Source: an uncultured Clostridia bacterium
GTDB taxonomy: Bacteria; Bacillota; Clostridia; Christensenellales; Borkfalkiaceae
Direction: 5' to 3'
Length of the DNA stretch: 34,828 nucleotides
Assembly (NCBI GenBank): GCA_947177975.1
Contig: CAMWWH010000008.1
Span: forward strand, 1-34,828
Shown here: one piece after another, positions 7,744 to 16,980 of the stretch
Numbering within the stretch: the stretch's first letter is position 1
How the letters are laid out: every line of letters starts with the position of its first letter
The notes under the pieces: model-generated
Database searches by the model: none
What the model saw: the letters and a program-made list of their open reading frames with translations, nothing else
Told to the model about the DNA's origin: nothing
Position numbers and translations under genes: made by a program

Positions 7744-8910
7744 TTATTTTCCTAATGAATTGAGTTCCGCCGCAAGCGCCTTTATCTGCGCCTCGCTTTC
7801 AGCGTTCAACGCAGCGCGGATTTTGACTTCCGTCTGCGCAAAAGTTAAATTCTTGCACTTTTCAAATCTTGCGCGCATCTGCTTCGCACACACGGGCGCC
7901 CAAGTTCCGTTCTCGACGAAGGCAACCGTATGGTTTTGGTAGTTGCGCTCGACAAGCCTGTCGATAAACTCCCTCGCCGCGGGAAAGATTTCCGCGTTGT
8001 AGGTCGTCGTCGCTATTACAAGCTTTGAATATCTGAAAGCCTGAGCAACGCACTCCGCCCAGTCGTCGCGGGCAAGGTCGACAACCTTGACCTGCTCTCC
8101 CTTACTTTCAAGCTCTTCGGCAAGCAGTAAAGCCGCCTTTTTAGTGTGCCCGTAGACCGACGTATAAGCAATTAAAGTGCCGTCCGTTTCGGGCTCGTAA
8201 CCGCTCCACTTGACGTACGACTGCACCGCGCTCGCCAACGCATCGCCCGAGAGCACGGGACCGTGCAAAGGCGCGACGGTGGTTAAAGGATACGCTGAAA
8301 GCTTCGAAAGCACCCCTTTTACCTGCGCTCCGTATTTGCCGACTATACCGATATAGTAGCGGCGAGCCTCGTCCGTCCAGCCGCCGTCGTCGTCCGACGC
8401 GCCGAACTTGCCGAACGCGTCAGCGGAAAACAGCAACGAGAGCGTTTTGTCGTAAGTGAACATAACCTCGGGCCAGTGCACCATGGGCGCGAATACGAAT
8501 TTCAATTCGTGCTTGCCGAGGCTAAGCTCCCCGCCGTCGTTTACAACCATACGGTTGTCCGCAACGTCCTTGCCGAAAAATTCTTCGAGCATTACGAAGG
8601 TACTTTTATTGCCTACAACCGTAACTTGCGGATATTTTTTAACGAAAGCCGCAATGCACGCGCTGTGGTCGGGCTCCATATGCTGAACGATTAAGTAATC
8701 GGGCTGTGCGCCGCCAAGAGCCTTTTCAACATTTTTAAGCCACTCTTTTTCGAAAGCCGCGTCGACCGTATCGACTACCGCCGTCTTTTTATCCTTTATA
8801 ACGTAAGAATTGTACGTGACGCCACGGGGCACATTGTACATACCCTCGAACAAATCTATTTGCTTGTCGTCGACGCCGACGTAAATTATATCTTCACTTA
8901 CAAGCTGCAT
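7744..8910 (-). CDS. Flavodiiron protein (A-type flavoprotein, FprA-like)
   Basis: Flavodiiron proteins reduce O2 to water, and in some cases NO, protecting anaerobes. I place the start at the Met of MQLVSEDIIYVGVDD (8910), giving 388 aa. An upstream GTG-type start would add 18 residues overlapping the acyltransferase and lacks family similarity. The metallo-beta-lactamase-like half carries the diiron ligands H77, E79, D81, H82 (HMEPDH), H145 (MVHWPEV), D164 (SADAFG) and H216 (PLHGPVL). The C-terminal flavodoxin half has the FMN loop TSVYGHTKKA (about 250-259). GGGGAG lies 15 bases before this ATG, an unusually long spacing. The gap to the acyltransferase stop is 10 bases. Confidence 0.95.
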   Translation of the reverse strand: MQLVSEDIIYVGVDDKQIDLFEGMYNVPRGVTYNSYVIKDKKTAVVDTVDAAFEKEWLKNVEKALGGAQPDYLIVQHMEPDHSACIAAFVKKYPQVTVVGNKSTFVMLEEFFGKDVADNRMVVNDGGELSLGKHELKFVFAPMVHWPEVMFTYDKTLSLLFSADAFGKFGASDDDGGWTDEARRYYIGIVGKYGAQVKGVLSKLSAYPLTTVAPLHGPVLSGDALASAVQSYVKWSGYEPETDGTLIAYTSVYGHTKKAALLLAEELESKGEQVKVVDLARDDWAECVAQAFRYSKLVIATTTYNAEIFPAAREFIDRLVERNYQNHTVAFVENGTWAPVCAKQMRARFEKCKNLTFAQTEVKIRAALNAESEAQIKALAAELNSLGK

Positions 8911-8920
8911 ATGCCGAATT

Positions 8921-9544
8921 TTATTCTCCCCTGTTTTTAATCTGACGGGCGGGAACTCCCGCAACCACCGCGTAGGGCGGCACGTCTTTCGTGACCACGC
9001 TCCCCGCAGCCACCACCGCGCCCTTGCCGATATGCACTCCCTTCAAAATCACCGAGTTGGACGCAATCCAGACGTCGTCCTCTATAACTATCGGTTCGGC
9101 GGTGTGCCCCTGTTTTGTAATCGGCGTATCTCTGTCGATGAATACGTGGTTGCTGTCGTTTATCACGACGTTCGGTCCGAGCATTACGTCGTTGCCGAGG
9201 CTGACTCCGCTGCGGGCGGTTATGCTCACGTTGCGGTTGAAAATCATATTGTTCCCGAGCTTTACGTTTTCGGGGTAGTTTATCACCAGTCCGCCGTGCA
9301 GAAACTGAAAATCAACGCCGCCGGGCATAGTGAATTTATAGAAAATTTTACGCTTCTTCGGTCCTATCCCCGCCGACGGCAAGGAGTTTACTATATCCTG
9401 CTCTTTATACCATTTTTCCGAGGCAAGCTTTATTCTCTTGCAGCGCCTGATATAAAAATAAAGACTGATACGCTCGGACAATTTCGGCTTACTTCTTTTT
9501 TTGCCGATTATTCCCGTGCGCTCCCTGAAAGTAATTTTCTCCAT
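8921..9544 (-). CDS. Left-handed beta-helix acyltransferase (maltose/galactoside O-acetyltransferase-like)
   Basis: The 207-aa protein has a basic N-terminal 60 residues ([25 protein letters not shown]) and then hexapeptide repeats forming a left-handed beta-helix: [60 protein letters not shown], ending [17 protein letters not shown] as in WcaF/Maa/LacA-type O-acetyltransferases. A likely catalytic His is in NDSNHVF. The acceptor is unknown, perhaps a cell-surface sugar. It has no Shine-Dalgarno, and its promoter ends 6 bases before the ATG, so the message seems leaderless. First gene of the acyltransferase-flavodiiron-mscL operon. Confidence 0.9.
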   Translation of the reverse strand: MEKITFRERTGIIGKKRSKPKLSERISLYFYIRRCKRIKLASEKWYKEQDIVNSLPSAGIGPKKRKIFYKFTMPGGVDFQFLHGGLVINYPENVKLGNNMIFNRNVSITARSGVSLGNDVMLGPNVVINDSNHVFIDRDTPITKQGHTAEPIVIEDDVWIASNSVILKGVHIGKGAVVAAGSVVTKDVPPYAVVAGVPARQIKNRGE

Positions 9545-9550
9545 AACGCT

Positions 9551-9579
9551 ATTTTAGCATAGCAATCCGATATTGGCAA
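9551..9579 (-). promoter_or_regulatory. Promoter of the acyltransferase operon (leaderless layout)
   Basis: On the minus strand, -35 TTGCCA (9574-9579), a 17-bp spacer and -10 TAAAAT (9551-9556) are followed by only six bases (AGCGTT) before the ATG at 9544. Transcription would start at or next to the A of the start codon. Confidence 0.75.
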
Positions 9580-9585
9580 ATAATT

Positions 9586-10818
9586 TTATCTTATATTTCC
9601 GTTTCCGCTCACAACATATTTATAGGTCGTAAGTTCTTTGAGCCCCATAGGTCCGCGCGCGTGCAGCTTCTGCGTGGATATGCCCATTTCGCACCCCAGC
9701 CCGAACTCGCCGCCGTCGGTAAAGCGCGTAGACGCGTTGACGTACACCGCCGCACTGTCCACCGCCGCTATAAATTTTTGAGCCGCCGCATCATCTTCCG
9801 TAACAATGCAGTCGCTGTGACCCGTGGAATGTTCGGCAATATGCGCGATTGCTCCGTTTACTCCGTCAACCACGGCAACCGCCATTTTGTAGTCTAAAAA
9901 TTCGGTATCGAAAGAGCTTTCGTCCGCAGGTTGTCCGCCTATTATGCCGTAAGCAACGGGGTCGGCAAAAAACTGAACTTTGCCCGAAAGCTTTTCCGCT
10001 AAAAGCGGAAGAAATCCGTCCGCAACCGCTTTGTCGACAAGGCAGACCTCCATTGCATTGCACACCGAGGGGCGCGAACACTTCGCGTTTTCGATTATTT
10101 TCAAAGCTTTTTCAAGGTCGGCTTTTCCGTCCACGTAGACGTGGCAAATGCCCGTACCCGTCTCTATGCAGGGCACGGTCGCGTTTTCTACGCAAGCGCG
10201 GATAAGACCCGCGCCGCCCCGGGGAATAAGCAAATCTATATACCCCTTCGCACGCATAAGCTCGTTTGCGCTCTCGCGCGAGATATCCTCGACAAACCCT
10301 ATCACCGAGCCGTCTATACCGCACTTTTCAAGCCCCGCGCGCATAGCCGCAACTATCGCGGCGGCGGAACGGTGCGCCTCCTTACCCGTGCGCAGAACGC
10401 AGACGTTGCCGCTCTTGAAGGCAAGCGCGGCGGCGTCGGACGTGACGTTCGGGCGGCTTTCGTAAATGATTGCAACCACTCCCAGTGGAACGGATATTTT
10501 GGTTATTTTAAGACCGTCGGGGCGAATCTTTTCGCTTAAAATTTCGCCTGCGGGGTCGGGCAGAGCGGCTACCTGTCTTACGCCGTCCGCCATCGCTTTT
10601 ATACGTTCGGGAATGAGCGCGAGCCTGTCTAACATTACTTGGGAAATACTCCCTTGCGCCGCTTTCATATCCTCGGCGTTCGCCTTTAAAATTTCGTCGG
10701 TATGCGCAACAATCTGTTCGGCAATCGACAAAAGAGCCGCGTTTTTGCGCTCTGCGGTCAATCCCGCCATATAAGTTTTCGTCGACTTTGCCGCAATTAA
10801 AATCTGCTTGGTTGTCAT
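9586..10818 (-). CDS. proA: Glutamate-5-semialdehyde dehydrogenase (gamma-glutamyl phosphate reductase)
   Basis: ProA reduces gamma-glutamyl phosphate with NADPH to glutamate-5-semialdehyde, the second step of proline synthesis. The 410-aa length is typical. Motifs include [17 protein letters not shown] (about 110-127), [22 protein letters not shown] and the catalytic cysteine in [14 protein letters not shown] near residue 254. The C-terminus has [21 protein letters not shown] and [15 protein letters not shown]. The ATG overlaps the proB stop by 4 bases (ATGA), so the pair is translationally coupled. Confidence 0.98.
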   Translation of the reverse strand: MTTKQILIAAKSTKTYMAGLTAERKNAALLSIAEQIVAHTDEILKANAEDMKAAQGSISQVMLDRLALIPERIKAMADGVRQVAALPDPAGEILSEKIRPDGLKITKISVPLGVVAIIYESRPNVTSDAAALAFKSGNVCVLRTGKEAHRSAAAIVAAMRAGLEKCGIDGSVIGFVEDISRESANELMRAKGYIDLLIPRGGAGLIRACVENATVPCIETGTGICHVYVDGKADLEKALKIIENAKCSRPSVCNAMEVCLVDKAVADGFLPLLAEKLSGKVQFFADPVAYGIIGGQPADESSFDTEFLDYKMAVAVVDGVNGAIAHIAEHSTGHSDCIVTEDDAAAQKFIAAVDSAAVYVNASTRFTDGGEFGLGCEMGISTQKLHARGPMGLKELTTYKYVVSGNGNIR

Positions 10819-11585
10819 ACTTTTTTACCCTTGAAATACGTACCGACGGACTTGCCGTTTAAAATATCGTATAAAAGCTCGGGGGTCGAGCCGTTGGCTA
10901 TCGCCATATCGCAGCCCGCGTTAATGCACAGCTTCGCCGCCTGTATCTTCGTAGCCATACCACCCGTACCCACTCCGCTTACAGAGCCGCCCGCAAGTTT
11001 TTCAAGCTCGGGCGTGATATCTTCGACTACCGAAATGAGCTTTGCGTTTTTGTCGATATGCGGGTCGGCGGAATACAGACCGTCGATATCTGAAAGCAAC
11101 ACCAATAGGTCGGCGTTGATATTCACCGCCGTCAGCGCGGACAGCATGTCGTTGTCGCCTACGGAAATTTCCGCGGTGGCAACCGTGTCGTTTTCGTTGA
11201 TAACGGGCAACACTCCGAAATCGAGAAGTCGGCGCATAGTATTGCCGAAGTTTTCGCGGCGGTCGGGGCTTTCGAAGTCCTCCGCAGTGATTAACACCTG
11301 CGCCACCGTGTGGTGGTACTGCGAAAAGGCTTTATCGTAAAAGCACATAAGCTCGCACTGTCCCACCGCTGCCGCCGCCTGCTTTGCGGGAATATCCGCG
11401 GGGCGCTCCTTTAAGCCGAGCTTGCTTTTGCCGAGCGCGATTGCTCCCGACGAAACTATTATGACCTCGTGTCCCGCGTTTTTTATATCTGCGATAACTT
11501 TACACAGATTTTCGAACATATGCACGTTTAAGTTGCCGTTCAGATAAGTCAGCGTGGACGTGCCTATTTTTATTACTATACGCAT
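10815..11585 (-). CDS. proB: Glutamate 5-kinase, short form without PUA domain
   Basis: ProB phosphorylates glutamate, the feedback-controlled first step of proline synthesis. Motifs are KIGTSTL (6-12), [15 protein letters not shown] (about 43-57), [12 protein letters not shown] (about 133-144), [24 protein letters not shown] and [15 protein letters not shown]. At 256 aa it is an amino-acid-kinase domain alone, without the C-terminal PUA domain of E. coli ProB (367 aa). AGAGGT lies about 8 bases before the ATG. Confidence 0.97.
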   Translation of the reverse strand: MRIVIKIGTSTLTYLNGNLNVHMFENLCKVIADIKNAGHEVIIVSSGAIALGKSKLGLKERPADIPAKQAAAAVGQCELMCFYDKAFSQYHHTVAQVLITAEDFESPDRRENFGNTMRRLLDFGVLPVINENDTVATAEISVGDNDMLSALTAVNINADLLVLLSDIDGLYSADPHIDKNAKLISVVEDITPELEKLAGGSVSGVGTGGMATKIQAAKLCINAGCDMAIANGSTPELLYDILNGKSVGTYFKGKKV

Positions 11586-11603
11586 AATTACCTCTTCTGC
11601 ATT

Positions 11604-11632
11604 ATTATAAACAACTTTGCATAATTAGTCAA
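11604..11632 (-). promoter_or_regulatory. proBA promoter
   Basis: Minus strand: -35 TTGACT (11627-11632), 17-bp spacer, -10 TATAAT (11604-11609), followed by the proB ribosome binding site and ATG within 20 bases. Confidence 0.85.
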
Positions 11633-11656
11633 GCGGCGAGCCGCGAAACGTAAAAC

Positions 11657-11686
11657 GCCGCGCGGCGAAATTTTTCGCCGCGCGGC
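11657..11686 (-). terminator. Terminator hairpin downstream of the ABC exporter
   Basis: GCCGCGCGGCGAAA and TTTCGCCGCGCGGC form a perfect inverted repeat, realistically a 12-bp GC-rich stem with a small loop. It starts 17 bases after the stop of the second exporter gene. On the minus strand GTTTTACG follows. Confidence 0.8.
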
Positions 11687-11702
11687 TTGGTTGAATTTTA
11701 CT

Positions 11703-13622
11703 TTATTCGAGCTCGAACGCGCCCGTGTAGAGCTGATAGTACTTGCCTTTCTGCTCTATGAGCTGGTCGTGACTGCCGCGCTCGATAATCTCGCCCTGCT
11801 CCAAAACCATTATCGCGTGGCTGTTTCTTACTGTCGACAGTCTGTGTGCGATTACGAAAACCGTTCTGCCCTCCATAAGTTTATCCATACCCTGCTCTAT
11901 AAGCTTTTCGGTACGCGTATCGATTGAACTCGTCGCCTCGTCCAGAATCAATACGGGGCACTCCGATACCATTGCGCGGGCAATCGCCAAGAGCTGTCTC
12001 TGTCCCTGCGAGAGGTTGGAACCGTCGCCCTTGATTTCCGTCTGATAGCCTTCGGGCAAGTGAACGATAAAGCTGTCCGCGTTTGCAAGCTTTGCCGCCT
12101 TTATACACTCCTCGTCCGTCGCGTCAAGTCTGCCGTAGCGGATATTGTCCATAACCGTACCCGTGAAAAGGTGCGTATCCTGCAAAACTATGCCGAGCGA
12201 GCGGCGCAAATCGGCTTTCTTTATATCGCGGATATTTATGCCGTCGTAGGTAATCTCGCCCGACTGTATGTCGTAGAAACGGTTTATAAGGTTGGTAATA
12301 GTCGTTTTGCCCGCGCCCGTCGCGCCAACGAACGCTATTTTCTGCCCCGGCTTTGCGTAAAGACTGATATTCTTTAAAATGACCTTTTCTTCGGTATAGC
12401 CGAATACGACGTCGTAAAAACGGATATCGCCTTTAAGCGGGATATACTCCGCGCCGCCGTCCTGCAAAGGCTTTTTCCAAGCCCAACCGCCTTCCGCGCT
12501 TTCGCCGTAGGTCAGCGTTATGTCGCCGCCCTTATCCTCGGGCTCCGAATCGGTCATTTCGAAAATTCTCTCCGCACCCGCAAGCGCCATTACTATCGCG
12601 TTGAACTGTTGAGCTACCTGATTTATAGGCATATTGAACGAACGCGAAAAGCCGAGGAAGGAAACCAAAACGCCCGCAAACACCGCGATACTGCCGCCCT
12701 TGACCGTGCCGTAAGCCGATAAAAGCCAGAATTCGTTACCCGTCAAAATTAACGACAAACCGATAATAGCTACCAATATATACTGGAAATAACCTATATT
12801 GTTGGTCATAGGACCCATTACGAAAGCGTATCCGTTTGCCTTTCTGCTGGAAACGTTTAACTCGTCGTTCAGCTCCTTAAAGCGTTCCTTTGCCTTCTGT
12901 TCGTGGCAGAAAACTTTTATTACCTTCTGACCCTCGGTCATTTCCTCGACGTAGCCGTTCAGCGCGCCGAGAGCCTGCTGCTGACGGATAAAGTTTTTAG
13001 CCGATTTCGCGCCTATACCCTTTATCAGCATCAACATAATAAACAGCATTACGAACATAACGATGGTAAGCGTAAAGCTGAATATTATCATCATAGTAAT
13101 AACTACGACTATCGTTACAACCGACGATACGAGTTGCGGAATCGTCTGCGACAGCAACTGACGCATTGTGTCGACGTCGTTGGTGTAAAGGCTCATCAAA
13201 TCGCCGTGCGTGTGAGTGTCGAAATATTTTAAAGGCAACGTGTGCATCTTTTCGAACATCTCGTTTCTCAGCTTTTTAAGCGTGCCGTTGGCGATATACA
13301 TCATAATGCGGTTGTAGGAGAACGCGCACAGCGCACCCGCCATATACACGCAGCCTATTACTATGACGTACTTGACTATCACCGACCAGTCGGCTACTAT
13401 TACGCCGTCGACGGGTTTAAGCTGAGCTATGATAGGCGCAAGCAGTGCCGAGCCTACCGCGTTCGCCGACGAAGAAATTATTACGGCGATAAACATAAAC
13501 ACAACCGCAATTTTATAGTGCGAGAAGGTGTATTTTAAAAGTCTTTTTAAAGTTTTGGTCGGCGCCTTTGCCTTTTTGCCGCCGCGTATTCCCTGACGAG
13601 GTCCGCCCATTGCGTTAGCCAT
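11703..13622 (-). CDS. ABC exporter subunit with canonical nucleotide site
   Basis: A 639-aa membrane and ATPase half-transporter. I choose ATG 13622 (MANAMGGPRQG) because GGGAGG lies 8 bases before it; a GTG at 13631 has no room for a ribosome binding site. The N-terminus is basic and Gly/Lys-rich, followed by six membrane segments of the ABC exporter fold (about residues 35-330). The nucleotide domain has Walker A GATGAGKTT (near 435), signature LSQGQRQLL (near 540), Walker B CPVLILDEATSSID with the catalytic Glu (near 557) and the switch His in IAHRLSTV. It overlaps the end of its partner by 8 bases. The substrate (drug, lipid or peptide) cannot be told. Confidence 0.95.
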   Translation of the reverse strand: MANAMGGPRQGIRGGKKAKAPTKTLKRLLKYTFSHYKIAVVFMFIAVIISSSANAVGSALLAPIIAQLKPVDGVIVADWSVIVKYVIVIGCVYMAGALCAFSYNRIMMYIANGTLKKLRNEMFEKMHTLPLKYFDTHTHGDLMSLYTNDVDTMRQLLSQTIPQLVSSVVTIVVVITMMIIFSFTLTIVMFVMLFIMLMLIKGIGAKSAKNFIRQQQALGALNGYVEEMTEGQKVIKVFCHEQKAKERFKELNDELNVSSRKANGYAFVMGPMTNNIGYFQYILVAIIGLSLILTGNEFWLLSAYGTVKGGSIAVFAGVLVSFLGFSRSFNMPINQVAQQFNAIVMALAGAERIFEMTDSEPEDKGGDITLTYGESAEGGWAWKKPLQDGGAEYIPLKGDIRFYDVVFGYTEEKVILKNISLYAKPGQKIAFVGATGAGKTTITNLINRFYDIQSGEITYDGINIRDIKKADLRRSLGIVLQDTHLFTGTVMDNIRYGRLDATDEECIKAAKLANADSFIVHLPEGYQTEIKGDGSNLSQGQRQLLAIARAMVSECPVLILDEATSSIDTRTEKLIEQGMDKLMEGRTVFVIAHRLSTVRNSHAIMVLEQGEIIERGSHDQLIEQKGKYYQLYTGAFELE

Positions 13623-15417
13623 CGACTTCACCTCCCTTCAATTCCTTGCAGTCGGCGTCGTCGCTGCCCTTAATCTGCGATTCATACACCTCTCTGTAAA
13701 TTTCGTTTGTTGCCATAAGCTCTTTATGAGTGCCGATACCGTTAATTCTGCCGTCGTCCAAAACGATAATTTTATCCGCGTCCTCGACCGAGGCTATGCG
13801 CTGTGCGATTATAATTTTGGTCGTTTCGGGCGCGTGCTGTCTTAAAGCCGCCCTTATCTGGGCGTCCGTCTTGGTATCGACTGCCGAAGTGCTGTCGTCG
13901 AAGATTATAATTTTCGGTTTTTTGAGCATTGCACGCGCTATGCACAGGCGCTGTTTCTGTCCGCCCGATACGTTTACGCCGCCCTGACCCAAATCGTAGT
14001 CGTACTTGCCCGGCAGCCTTTCGATAAACTCCTCGGCGCAAGCCTGCCTTGCCGCGAGCCGCAAGTCCTCGTCCGTAGCGTTTTCGTCGCCCCAGCGGAG
14101 GTTTTCGGCAATCGTGCCCGAGAAAAGCACGTTCTTCTGCAACACCATCGCAACACTGTTGCGAAGTGCGTCGAGGTTATAATTTCTGACGTCCACTCCG
14201 CCCACTTTTACAGTGCCCTGCGCGCAGTCGTAAAGTCTGGGAATGAGCGACACGAGCGAGGTTTTGCCGCTGCCCGTCGCGCCGATAACGCCCACGGTTT
14301 CGCCCGAATTTATGTGCACGGTGATATCTTTGAGCACCGCCACGTCGGCCTTCTGCGAATAAAAGAAATCGACGTCGTCGAAATCGACGGAGCCGTCCGC
14401 AACCTCGTATAAGGGTTCGGCGGGTTTGGGAAGAGTCGTATGCTCGTTCAACACCTCGCGGATACGGTCGGCAGAGCCCTTGGACATAGATATGAAATTG
14501 AGGCACATTGCCACCATCATTACGCCCATTAAAATCTGCATTGCGTAGGTTATGAGCGCCTGAAGATTAGAGAAGTCTACGCCGCCCCAGCCCTTTATCG
14601 CCATATCCGAGCCGACAAGCAGAAGTATAATCATCGTCGCGTACATTACGAACTGTACGGACGGCATTAAAAAGTTGAGTATGCCTTCCGCCTTTACGGA
14701 GTAATGATAGACGTCCTGCGTTGCGTCGCGCATTTTTTCCAGCTCGTGCTCTTCGCGCACGTACGATTTCACCACGCGGATTGCCGTTAAATCTTCCTGT
14801 ACGACAGCGTTTAACTTGTCGTACTTTTTGAACATAGTGCGGAAGTACGGTATTACCTTAAACATACAAATCGCAACTATTACGCCCAAAATCACAGCCG
14901 CGCCGATGAAAATAAGCGCCATCGACGGCTCGATTAAAATCGTCATTATTATCGCAGAAACGAACAGCACCGGCGCGCGCACCAACATTCTTATCGACAT
15001 TTGATATGCGTTCTGCACGTTGGTTACGTCGGTGGTTATGCGGGTAATAAGACTCGACGTCGAGTAGTTGTCGATATTCGCAAACGAAAAGGTCTGCAAA
15101 TTGTTGTACATATCTTCCCTTAAATTGTGGGCGTAGCCCGCCGACGCTTTCGTAGCCGTCCTCGCGCCGAGCACGCCGCAGATAAGGGCGAACATCGCCG
15201 CGCCGACCAACAGACACGAAAACAGTATTATTCTGTTTACGTTTACCGCCGTATCGGTGCCTACGTGCTCGATTTCCTTGATAAGATACTGCGTAAAGAA
15301 GGGAATAATAATCTCCATTGCCGCTTCGCCCACCATCAAAATCGGCGTTAATATCGACGCGGTTTTGTATTCCCTTACACTTTGAAGCAGGGTTCTTTTG
15401 CCTTTATTTTTTTTCAT
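13615..15417 (-). CDS. ABC exporter subunit with degenerate nucleotide site
   Basis: A 600-aa half-transporter with six membrane segments in about the first 310 residues. Walker A is GATGSGKTS (near 380), the signature VSGGQKQRLCIARAM (near 490) and Walker B KIIIFDDSTSAVD (near 504), where the catalytic Glu after the Walker B Asp is Asp. The switch residue lies in IIAQRIASV, with Gln in place of His. Loss of both residues is the known mark of the non-hydrolysing partner in heterodimeric exporters such as BmrCD and TM287/288. It is transcribed first and overlaps the canonical subunit. Its ribosome binding site is GAGG, 10 bases before the ATG. Confidence 0.95.
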   Translation of the reverse strand: MKKNKGKRTLLQSVREYKTASILTPILMVGEAAMEIIIPFFTQYLIKEIEHVGTDTAVNVNRIILFSCLLVGAAMFALICGVLGARTATKASAGYAHNLREDMYNNLQTFSFANIDNYSTSSLITRITTDVTNVQNAYQMSIRMLVRAPVLFVSAIIMTILIEPSMALIFIGAAVILGVIVAICMFKVIPYFRTMFKKYDKLNAVVQEDLTAIRVVKSYVREEHELEKMRDATQDVYHYSVKAEGILNFLMPSVQFVMYATMIILLLVGSDMAIKGWGGVDFSNLQALITYAMQILMGVMMVAMCLNFISMSKGSADRIREVLNEHTTLPKPAEPLYEVADGSVDFDDVDFFYSQKADVAVLKDITVHINSGETVGVIGATGSGKTSLVSLIPRLYDCAQGTVKVGGVDVRNYNLDALRNSVAMVLQKNVLFSGTIAENLRWGDENATDEDLRLAARQACAEEFIERLPGKYDYDLGQGGVNVSGGQKQRLCIARAMLKKPKIIIFDDSTSAVDTKTDAQIRAALRQHAPETTKIIIAQRIASVEDADKIIVLDDGRINGIGTHKELMATNEIYREVYESQIKGSDDADCKELKGGEVDG

Positions 15418-15452
15418 CTATTAAAAACCTCGTTTATCAGGTACAGTACTGA

Positions 15453-15481
15453 ATTTTACTCAAAAATTAAATTTATGTCAA
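15453..15481 (-). promoter_or_regulatory. Promoter of the ABC exporter operon
   Basis: Minus strand: consensus -35 TTGACA (15476-15481), 17-bp spacer, -10 TAAAAT (15453-15458). Immediately downstream is the palindrome CAGTACTG (15444-15451), where a repressor could bind; that role is speculative. Confidence 0.85.
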
Positions 15482-15560
15482 ATATTCCCACACTGATTTA
15501 TTATAATAATGCAATGTGAAATAATTGTGATACAAAACGCAAAATTTTAACATTTTTATA

Positions 15561-15597
15561 AAAAAATATCCGCCGCGCTTTTCAAGGCGCGGCGGAT
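15561..15597 (-). terminator. Intrinsic terminator after the aldehyde dehydrogenase gene
   Basis: An 11-bp GC-rich stem (ATCCGCCGCGC / GCGCGGCGGAT, 15568-15597) begins 7 bases after the stop. On the minus strand it is followed by ATTTTTTTATAAAAA, a good T run. Confidence 0.9.
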
Positions 15598-15603
15598 TTG
15601 AAA

Positions 15604-16980
15604 TCAATGCAAAAACATTTTCACAAGTTTGTCGTTGCTCTTTTTGTACGGCTGATAGCGCATAGGCAAATCCATAAAGGTCTTTTTGTCAACTATGCTC
15701 TTGTAGTGCGTGAACGTATCGAAGCCTTCCTTGCCGTGATAGCTACCCATACCGCTCTCTTTAAATCCTCCGAACGGCATATTCGATGTCGCGAGGTGAA
15801 TTACCACGTCGTTTACGCAGCCGCCGCCGAAGCCGAGGCGGGTCGTAATCCTTTTGATTTTCTTTTTGTCGGAAGAAAATACGTATAAGGCAAGCGGCGC
15901 GTCGTGCGAGCTTACGTATGCGAAAACCTCGCTCTCCTCTTTGTAGGTTATAACCGGCAACACTGGTCCGAAAATTTCTTCGCTCATAACCTTGTCGTCA
16001 AATGTCACGCCGTCCATAACCGTCGGTTCGATTTTCAGCGTTTGAGCGTCCGACTTACCGCCTACGACCACTTTGTCGGGGTCGATAAGTCCGCACACGC
16101 GCTCGAAGTGCTTTTCGTTTATCATCTTGCCGTACGTCGGATTTGTAATCGGGTTTTCACCGAACTGCTTTTTAATCTGCTTTTTGATTTCGGCTAAAAG
16201 CTTTTCGCGCACGCTTTCGTGACAGAGTATATAGTCGGGCGCGACGCACGTCTGACCGAGATTTAAAAATTTACCCCATACTATGCGCTTAGCTGCGAGC
16301 GGTATCTTCGCCGTTTCGTCGACTATGCAGGGGCTTTTGCCGCCCAGCTCCAAGGTTACGGGCGTCAGATTCTGCGCCGCCTTTTCGTAAACGATTTTGC
16401 CGACCGTCTTGCTTCCCGTAAAGAAAATGTAATCGAACCGAGTATCGAACAGCACCTTGTTGACCTGCGAGCCGCCGAAGATAACCGCAACATATTCGCG
16501 GGGGAATACGCTTGAAAGCACCTTTTCGATTGCCGCGTTGGTGTTGGGTGAATACGCGCTCGTCTTTAAAACCACGGTGTTGCCCGCCGCCACCGCCGCA
16601 ATCAGCGGGTCGACGGAAAGTAAAAACGGATAGTTCCACGGGTTCATAACGAGCACCGTACCGTACGGTGACGGCAGACGGTAGCTCTTGGACGCAAACT
16701 GCGCAAGCGGGGTTTTTACCCTCTTCGCCTTTGCGTATTTCTTTACGTGCTTAATCATATGCGAAAGCTCGCTTAATACAAGCCCCGTTTCGCACATATA
16801 GCTCTCGCTCGCGCTCTTACCCAAGTCTTTAAAAAGTCCGTCGTGAATTATATCGATATTATTCTTTATCGCCGCGTACAGCTTTTTCAAATAGCGCAAT
16901 CTCGTCTTTACGTTCAGCGTGTTTCCGTCGGCAAAAAACTTACGCTGCTTTTCTACTATTTCGTCGATTTCAGTCTGCAT
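15604..16980 (-). CDS. Class 3-type aldehyde dehydrogenase (fatty aldehyde family)
   Basis: This 458-aa enzyme should oxidise an aldehyde to the acid with NAD(P)+. It is short, like ALDH3, and has family segments PYGTVLVMNPWNYPF (about 105-119), FFTGSKTVGKIV, the base Glu in LELGGKSP (near 211), the nucleophile Cys in NLGQTCVAPDY (near 243) and EEIFGPVLPV. The C-terminus PMRYQPYKKSN is ALDH3-like; some members end in a membrane anchor, not seen here. Its start overlaps the alcohol dehydrogenase stop by 11 bases, so the pair could interconvert alcohol, aldehyde and acid. The chain length of the substrate is not known. Confidence 0.93.
   Translation of the reverse strand: MQTEIDEIVEKQRKFFADGNTLNVKTRLRYLKKLYAAIKNNIDIIHDGLFKDLGKSASESYMCETGLVLSELSHMIKHVKKYAKAKRVKTPLAQFASKSYRLPSPYGTVLVMNPWNYPFLLSVDPLIAAVAAGNTVVLKTSAYSPNTNAAIEKVLSSVFPREYVAVIFGGSQVNKVLFDTRFDYIFFTGSKTVGKIVYEKAAQNLTPVTLELGGKSPCIVDETAKIPLAAKRIVWGKFLNLGQTCVAPDYILCHESVREKLLAEIKKQIKKQFGENPITNPTYGKMINEKHFERVCGLIDPDKVVVGGKSDAQTLKIEPTVMDGVTFDDKVMSEEIFGPVLPVITYKEESEVFAYVSSHDAPLALYVFSSDKKKIKRITTRLGFGGGCVNDVVIHLATSNMPFGGFKESGMGSYHGKEGFDTFTHYKSIVDKKTFMDLPMRYQPYKKSNDKLVKMFLH

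Noticed and set aside
8911-8964. N-terminal extension of the flavodiiron protein
   Set aside because: It overlaps the acyltransferase end, has no similarity to flavodiiron N-termini, and the Met at 8910 matches the usual family start.
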